This document shows positions 56,730 through 64,000 of a stretch of 64,000 nt of DNA, piece after piece. How positions within the stretch are numbered: position 1 is the first letter of the stretch; each line of letters begins with the position of its first letter. The translations under genes were made by a program, and so were the position numbers. Location of the stretch: assembly GCA_030015575.1 (NCBI GenBank), contig CM057342.1:616867348-616931347 (forward strand), in the 5' to 3' direction. The notes under the pieces are model-generated. The model saw only the letters and a list, made by a program, of their open reading frames with translations, had not been told where the DNA came from and searched no databases. The stretch is from Agapanthus africanus (Eukaryota; Streptophyta; Magnoliopsida; Asparagales; Amaryllidaceae).

Positions 56730-59043
56730 TGTTGCGCCACGGCAGCGCCCCGGCCGTCTTACTCGAGGCCAAATTGCGGAATCAAAATTTTTCCTTACTC
56801 GGAAACCGGCGCTACCGCGGACAAAGAAAACCCGGATCGTTAACCATTAACCTACGCTAGCTAACAAGAGATGGGAAAGGAAGTATACCAAGAGATCCGA
56901 GTCCTCCGGTCTTCTCATCATCATCCCGATCTCCCGCGGAAAGTCTTGGCTCCACATCGTCGCCTCCTCGCCGGAAAGGGCACCACATCGCCTTCGTCTT
57001 TTACGGGCTCCCGCCTCAATACCGAGGCAACTCGAGCATGAAGCCGGCAACTCGACATGCTCAAGATATGCTGTAGGAAGTGTAGTGTAGAATCATAGTC
57101 TCACATTGGGGTTTGTTGCCATGATGGAGGATTGGGGTTAGGAAAAATGGTGCTTTCATTTTTCCGAAACAAGAAGAAGAAGGAGATGAAGAATTCCTCC
57201 CATAACATAGATGAACTCTCTCAATCTTTTTCTTTCTCTCTTTCTTTTTCTTCTTCTCTTTCTTTTTCTTCTTCTCTCCTTTCTTTTTCTTCTTCTCTTT
57301 CTTTTTCTTCTTCTCTCCTTTCTTTTGAAAAACTTATCATCTTCATCAAGTCAAGAATAAGGTGGAGGAAAGAACTATATGAAAGCAAGAGGGAGGTGAG
57401 TGTAGGAGCACAAGAATGGTGACCACATCCAAGGACAAGAAAACATCAACCATGCTTGTTACTATTCAACCCATACCTCACTTCTAATCTCATAAAGGCA
57501 AGCATGGAGGAAAGATATGAAAGCTATCATAATCAATATACATGCAATAAAACCCTCCACAAAGTGTTATTTGCGAACTTGCAAATAACCCCCTCCATCG
57601 GAAAAGTCCGGCCGGGAAAGAACAAAGGAAAACCGGCCGGAACGGAATGCAAACTGGCAACTCCAGAAAACTGGTCCCGTAATAAATTACAGAAAAACCC
57701 CGATACTGTGCATACACACCTGCATCTGTATTCCGACCGGATACAAATGCAATGAGACAAAATCTACACTGTACTAGACTAGGACCGGCTTAAGCCAAAG
57801 CCGGCTAGTAAAATCCGTTCGATCCTGATCCGTGCAATACCGCACGTATCTGATCGAACCCTGCCATATAACTATACGGCGACTAGTACAAACTGTCTGA
57901 TCCTGATCCGTGCAATACCGCACGTATCTGATCGGACCCTGCCATATCTCCATACGGCCTCTACAGCGTTTCGCCCGAAAGCTGAGTAACTAAAAGTGTG
58001 GTGGACTCTAAAGACTCGTCAATACAATGGCTGTGGATTTAACCACTAGCACGTCAGAGGTATAAGCCAATACATGACGGGCCACCAACTATTGACCAAA
58101 AGGGACGTCGATGAGGAAGCTCACCCCGACACCCAACTGAGCCTGTCAGTGACAATATCCGTACAGTCCGGTCCGTTCGTCTATGAGTATCGCATGGCGG
58201 GCCTAGGGGGTTGGTAAAAGTCAGACCCCCAAAAGCGGTACAAGTCGTGTCGGAGCGTAGCCCAGAACGCCCTGAGATACTACTGGAATACCTACCAGTA
58301 AATCTCCTGCCTCGGCCGAGGGCTTTGCGTAATGGCTCTCCTAGACACAGCGCGACCTCACCCCCAATACCGGGAGAGACGAACCCCTGCAGATCCGCTC
58401 ACTGCCTCCATGTGGCTCGGGACTGTACCCAACTAAAACCTGTTTGCACGACTCCTTTGAGCCGTGGTAGGGTAGTAATCAAAGTACAGTGGGAACTCAC
58501 ACGAGACAAATGACGATCTCAGGTCGATGAACTAACCTGTACACATGTCACCAGGGAACTGCTATCTGACATCTGGTATAAGACCAACTAGCAGGTTCCC
58601 TGCGAGTCCTGTCCGGTGTACTCATAACCCAATGAGCACCTGTATACATCTTAGGTGAACCAACAGACACCAGTGGCTTGTGAGACCGGCCACCGCCCCT
58701 CGTCGGGGTCTCGACTGTATACACTAGTCTACTAATGGAGTATCGATGCCCAGTCTCGAAACTCCCACGACTAGGGACCTTTTAAGGATGTGCTTATAGA
58801 CCCCAGCTCCCACGTATATGATCGCCATCATACTGCTGGTCGTCAAGCAAGAATCCTAGGGGCTCTATCAACGTGTAATAGCGACATATCAGGTCACCTA
58901 AAGCAGTACACGATGATAAAGATAAACCAGATAGCATACTATCATCTCGAGTAAGACTGTCCTCCTGGGATAGGTCCTCCCTCAATCATTGCAATCACGT
59001 GCCTGTGATCCAATAATTGACTCTGAGGGCACTATCTCCAACA
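56730..59043 (-). repeat. 3' LTR of G (2,314 bp)
   Basis: TG...CA on the minus strand, matching B2 in reverse complement. It is longer than B2 mainly through a CTTTTTCTTCTT-type simple repeat at about 57225-57330. Tandem stem-loop repeat at about 57820-57965. Confidence 0.9.
57225..57330. repeat. Pyrimidine-rich simple repeat in LTR G
   Basis: Repeats of TCTTTTTCTTCTTCTC. The open frame across it (57132-57422) is an artefact of the repeat. Confidence 0.9.
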
Positions 59044-59054
59044 ATCTCCCACTT

Positions 59055-61560
59055 GCACTCAAGGCTAATTATTGCGATGTCGCATACTCACAGCCCGTGT
59101 GATACCGAACACCCAACTCCTCTACTAGTCAGTCTCACAATGCTCGTTTGCGAAAATATTGCGTTCGAGGAATAGCCTCAGTGAGTGGATCCGCTGTGAT
59201 GTTTCTTTCTATGTCTCTCTATATCTCAAGTTCGCGGAGAAAGCCATCTCCCGAAATGAGCAATACCTGTCTTAGAATATGTCTGGATGTCTGATGGGAC
59301 CTAGCTCATAAATGAACTCCAAATCCAAACTTCTTAGACTGTATCATCAACTGAACTTAATCAGTATCCTGCGCCATGCCTCCCTCAGTATTGCCTTGGA
59401 CCACCTGTCCAAAATACTGTCCCTCGTCAGAAGGAGAACTATAACTCTGACAACCTGCTTGTCGTCCATGTCACCTTGGAAGCCTGGAGTGATAACCGTC
59501 TCCTAAAAGAGGCAGCCGTTATCATATCCCTAGAACATTCACTTATGTTCTAAAACTGCTTCCGACTGTTCCTCCAGGATTGGATCAATATCAACTTATT
59601 GCATCTAGTGCAAGAATAACATCTGGTGTGGTACTTGACATCTCATGATTGACTCAATTGCCTAAGCAAGTGATCTGTCAATCATGCGTATCCCTCTCCC
59701 CTTTAGTCTGTAAGACACCTTTAGAGAGGGTGACTCCATCAACTGCAGGTACACTACCATGCCAGGAGTCGTCCATTCTAAATACTCTTAGAATGCTGTC
59801 AAAGTACCCTGATTAGGAAACCACCCAAATCTAGATCTAAAACCATAGATCTAGTAACCAGTATGTCAGATATAATATCCAAGTCCCATGTGGAGAAAAC
59901 CACTGTGTGACGACCAAAGTATAACCGATCGTAGTATAGGAATATCACTTCCTACTACCTTCTCAACAGATCCATCCCCTATTCTGATGACGTCTAACCC
60001 ATGACTGTCACATCAGAAACAGATGATCTATCTCCGCTACATCTGCTTTAGTCTATAAATAGACATAAGCATGAAGTCCACCAATGCTTCCGCTGCTCCC
60101 ACTGACTACGACAACCCTCTGCCAGAGTCATATAGACGTGCACTTCTAAAGCTAGTTTAGAACGACGCTATACTCATCCTCCTGCCGGGTCTCGCAGCCT
60201 GGAACAACAACAATGGCAAGTGTGGGTAAACAAGAACTTCCCTGTCACCGTCCTTGAGGCTACCGGAGTACCTCTCGGGTGCCTGAAGTTACCCACCTTA
60301 TCTGCGGAGTGGCCAATGGAATGTCAAATCAGATTGAATCTTTAGGTTCCTTATCAAATCTTCAGTAATCGTTTGTGGTTCTGGAATTACTTCCAGTTCT
60401 ACCATACTCCCACTTTTGTTTTTCTGAAAAATAACCATTTCCTTTTAAAATGTGGCGAGTTAAGAACAATATTTCTATTGATCTGCCAGATGGTAGAAAG
60501 TCAACCCTCGTCATAGCCTGGGTCAACCCGCAAACAGCCATTACAGAAACGTGCCTTGAGTTATCCGGAGTCTGGTTTTAAGCATAAGCCGGACAACTCC
60601 CCGTACCTTAACATCGTTAAGATATGAACTGTTCTATATCCAATATAGAACCAGAGGCACTGATTTAATTGAACCAGATTCAAATCATGCAGCTGTCTCC
60701 AGTGCATGTCAACTAAATGGAGAGAGGCCAATCAGCGTTACTCAACTTAGGAATGCTTCCAATTATGAGTAACCTGAAAGAGAAGCAATTTCTCTTTATC
60801 ATTACTATCAACTGAATACCATACACAAGTATCTACATCTTCGATCACTTTGAAGAATCCCGATACTTGCTACACCTGGTTCTCTACTCTATTCAAATAC
60901 CTATAACTCCTCAAAACTTAGACCCTGTGTTTCTACGAAACACATGTCTAAGAACTAGAGAAGTTAAAAGTAAACAGAATATAGTATGAGGACCAACCCC
61001 TCTGTCCTCATGGACACTGGACAACATACAATACTCTGTATAAATCCGCTGAGTCTAACAACTCTTTCACTGTGCGTCACAGGTTGAAAACTGTACTTAT
61101 GATTAAGAAGAATTACACCGCTGTTTAATGCTCCTTACCTAACCATCCACTGATATAGGTAAATGTCATCGACATAATATCAAAAAGTATATCTCACTCT
61201 ATGAAAATAGACGTACAGATATATCGATTTGAAATTGGTGCACAACAGCGGATATCCAAAACCAAATATTTGCCGACCGGCAAACAACCCAGGTGACTTC
61301 CTCAAATATCACCGATTACAACGAATCCCGATATAATGAGGATGATCACCCAATTCCCAATAACTTACTCCCACTCATCATCTGTAAAACCATACAGATG
61401 TGAGAATTATTCCTGGCAAATACATACCCTGGAGTAAGTGTCTAATCGGGAAATCAGTTTTCTTTTAACAGTACACAGTGAAACTGAAATATTGTAATGT
61501 TTCGATGGGGTATCCTGGTATTCCTAGTAATGCCTCTACCATTATCCAGATTCACAACTA
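59055..61560 (-). pseudogene. Decayed pol of G
   Basis: DNA-level homology to D and A1 pol in order, including the linker with TTCCAGTTCTACCATACTCC near 60390-60415 and a protease-position stretch near 61380-61470. No frame longer than about 100 codons matches Pol. It is as degraded as D. Confidence 0.7.
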
Positions 61561-61574
61561 TAACCGTATAATTC

Positions 61575-62350
61575 TTTGCCCCCTTTCCAAATCCCTTTAT
61601 ATGTCTTTAGTCATTACCGTCTGCACACCCCTTTAGGCAAAATGGTTTTCTTCCTTCCCTACCGTTCGGCACCAGCCTATGGTTTGGAAGAAGACTATCC
61701 AATAAGCATAATGGGTGTACTGTCCTAATCCTAGGAGCACTCGCAATGCGAGAGAAGGTGAAGATAAAAGACACCTGAATGTACTTTATTCCTATTTCTC
61801 CTGAACCAGAATCCATCCCCGAACTGGAACAAGTTCCTTTCGAGTTCGTATATAACCATACGATGGAATATCCAATAAACTGTGGATCTTCGTAGTGATA
61901 CGGAGTGTCCTGGAGAAATACAAAGGTGATTTAGGATTGGCGAAGAAATACTTGGTTTGGTCGTGAATATCAGTTGCAATTTACTTTGCCCTCCTACTAA
62001 TCCCTTGCTTTGTCTTAACTTAATACCTTCTGCACACCATCGTTATGCTAATTGGATTTCTTCATTCCCTACCGGTCGGCACCAGCCTAAGGTTTGGAAG
62101 AAGACTATCCAATTTGCGTAATAGGTGTACTACTCCTAAGCCAAGGAGTACTCGCAACCTGAGAGAAGGTGAAAAGAAAAGACAACTGAATAGTCCTATC
62201 CGTTTTCTCCAGAACCAGAAACCATCCTCGAAGTCCTTCGAGTTCGTTTATAACCATACGATGGTTTTGTCCAATGGAAGTGGACGTTCGTAGTAATACG
62301 GGGTGTCCTGGAGAAAAGGGTAAAAGTAGGAGTGGCAACGAGGTCTGCAA
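61575..62350 (-). repeat. Two-copy module of about 410 bp in the gag position of G
   Basis: Same module as in D, copies at about 61575-61980 and 61981-62350. The shared duplication shows that D and G descend from a parent that already had it. Confidence 0.7.
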
Positions 62351-62399
62351 CTCTGACAATCCAAAAGCCAGTGTAAAGAAGGTTCGGTCAACTTGGTCA

Positions 62400-64000
62400 C
62401 TGAGTCATAGTCCAGGGTCGGGTCAATGGTCGCTGCCAGAGAGAGAGAAAAGAAACACTCAGCGTGCACTCTATCCTAGATCAGAATGGTTACCACTTTG
62501 TCTAATCTGGAAACCTCCCACTGTACCTCAAATTCTCCTCCAAACCTGAAAGAAGAATTAGTCGGGATCACCCGAGGAGTAAACCAACTCATCAGTGGGA
62601 ATCGGGATCCAACTATCATCGCACGATAATTTGACGGAATCCACTCAAGTCATCACACTCCAGAAGGTATTCGCATGCCTGGCAAGTTTCAGTTCTTTTG
62701 AAACTCCCGATGTGATTTTTACCCCAAGCGGTTTATGACCTTGACTAGGTCAACAAACCATAAACCGCCAGTCAAGTTCAACCCGTCATTTTTCTGGATT
62801 GCATTAAACCCACCCGTACGTGCCCTTGACTAGGTCAACAAGGCCGCACGACTGTCTTAACCAATCCCACTTATGCAACAAACAAGTACCACTTAGCTAC
62901 CGAACACTACGTCTTGACTAGGTCAACAAACGCAGCACGAATACCAAATAATACCTGTAGGAAATGACGGAGGGCTACGAATGGTTTTTGGCGAAAAACC
63001 TTTAACGTATTGAACTTGATATCGTTGAAGGAACTGCACAACTTTTTATAAAATATAGTGACGAAAACCTTTACTAAAGAGGTCACTCCCGGTGAAGGGA
63101 TCTCGGCTCTTTCCCCGTAGAATGAGGTGCAGGATATTCCAACTGAATACCACGATGCAAAGCAAAAGTAATCGGCTATAGTGAAGTTAATGCCCTGACG
63201 CAAACTTCTGTCCAAGGGGTCACTCCCGGTGAAGGGATCTCGGCCCTTGCCTCGTCGACTGAGGAGCAGGATATTCCAAATGAATACCACGATGCAAAAC
63301 ATAAGTGAACGTCCTTGCAATAACAGCTTTTTGAAAAGTGTTCCAAAAACATCAGAATAGGTTTGTTTAACTTGCATTGATCCGAATCAACGCAGTCCCA
63401 TCAAATGATCACACCATAAAGAACGAAAATATACTGACGTACGTATATGCCATCCGCATTCGCCACTGGGTCCCGTCATCACTCGTTAGGTTAGCTTACT
63501 AACGACAGAGCGGGGACTGGACTAGCGCGGATGAAAAACATATACAACATCTACTAATATATATATACCAATATATAGTATTTCGCTCAAGGCGTGAATA
63601 AAATGCAACATCACAGAAAAGTACAGCATCACAGAACAATACAGATATCTGGAAGCCCCGGGTTTCACAGAGCCGCTGCTGAAACCCGACGTTCCCCTGG
63701 TCGTGTGGATAGCCTGTGCAATGAAATCCTAGACCCCTACGGGCGCGGCAAGTCACCCGCCAAAACCTGAAGCGAGGCAGCCCCCTCCAGCACCGTGAAT
63801 GGACCACCCAGCACTTCACGGAATCCGGTAACTTGGGCACCCCTCCTGGGTCAACCTGTACCCCCTACGAGTGCGGCGAATAGCCTGCCAATCCTGGAGT
63901 GAAGCCCCCTCCTTCCCAATGCCATGAGATGCGGCTTGTTGCCCTCCAGAACCCGGCTATCCGTGCACCCCACCGCGGGGCAATCCTAGTACAGAAAATA
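62400..64000 (-). other. Leader of G with conserved hairpins
   Basis: Triple hairpins at 62728-62768 (10-bp outer stem GCGGTTTATG/CATAAACCGC), 62819-62850 and 62907-62935, all with loop CUA. Two CACTCCCGGTGAAGGGAT blocks (63083 and 63220). CGTTAG hairpin at 63484-63504. No coding frame. Confidence 0.75.

Larger units (their letters stand above)
56730..64000 (-). mobile_element. Copia element G (group 3), visible part, inserted in B2
   Basis: 3' LTR 56730-59043, polypurine tract AAGTGGGAGAT (59054-59044), decayed pol to about 61560, two copies of the group-3 module, and leader to the window edge. By comparison with B2 its primer-binding site should lie about 750 bp past 64000, followed by its 5' LTR. 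Left target site GTCAA at 56725-56729. Confidence 0.85.

Noticed and set aside
57132..57422. 96-codon Ser/Phe-rich frame
   Set aside because: Runs through a TCTTTTTCTTC simple repeat in LTR G and has no match in the related LTRs.

Overview
The window is plant nuclear DNA made almost entirely of LTR retrotransposons inserted into one another. No host gene is recognisable. The evidence is primer-binding sites matching the 3' end of initiator tRNA-Met (TGGTATCAGAGCC), long TG...CA LTRs, AAGTGGGAGAT polypurine tracts, and one full Ty1/copia Gag-Pol frame. LTRs starting TGTTAGTGTATATGCCCTAGAG resemble the Angela/BARE (Tork-related) copia lineage. A large flowering-plant genome is likely, perhaps a monocot, but the species cannot be told.

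Layout from left to right: tail and 3' LTR of a plus-strand copia element B1 (1-2396); copia A1, minus strand, with the only intact Gag-Pol (2397-12313); copia C, minus, with decayed pol and no gag (12314-21575); part of a putative Ty3/gypsy-type LTR, X (21576-22135); copia D, minus, complete with target-site duplications (22136-31711); rest of X (31712-33594); part of copia F, minus (33595-37055); N, a complete non-autonomous gypsy-like element with target-site duplications (37056-44459); more of F (44460-45776); copia E, minus, gag-less (45777-52381); a 308-bp fragment of an A1-type LTR, plus (52382-52689); 5' LTR and leader of plus-strand copia B2 (52690-56729); 3' LTR and most of the interior of minus-strand copia G (56730-64000).

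The junctions can be read as one nest rooted in F. On the left F holds X, X holds C and D, C holds A1, and A1 holds B1. On the right F holds N and E, E holds the A1-type LTR, that LTR holds B2, and B2 holds G. The missing ends of F, X, C, A1, B1, E, B2 and G are therefore expected outside the window. LTR-pair divergence counted by eye fits this order: N about 2.5-3%, C about 1.5%, A1 and D about 0.5%.

Three copia groups are present: group 1 (A1 and the 308-bp LTR), group 2 (C and E), and group 3 (B1, B2, D, F and G). Where the gag position is visible in groups 2 and 3 (C, E, D, F, G) it carries no gag, yet those elements keep LTRs, priming sites and a long leader. They look like elements mobilised in trans by A1-like elements. 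The leaders, about 2 kb in A1, carry the most striking signal: three spaced hairpins that share one loop sequence within an element but differ between elements and show compensatory stem changes; a fourth covarying hairpin; and a GC-rich, often self-complementary hairpin about 185-200 nt after the primer-binding site. These are good candidates for an undescribed RNA system for packaging, dimerisation or translation.
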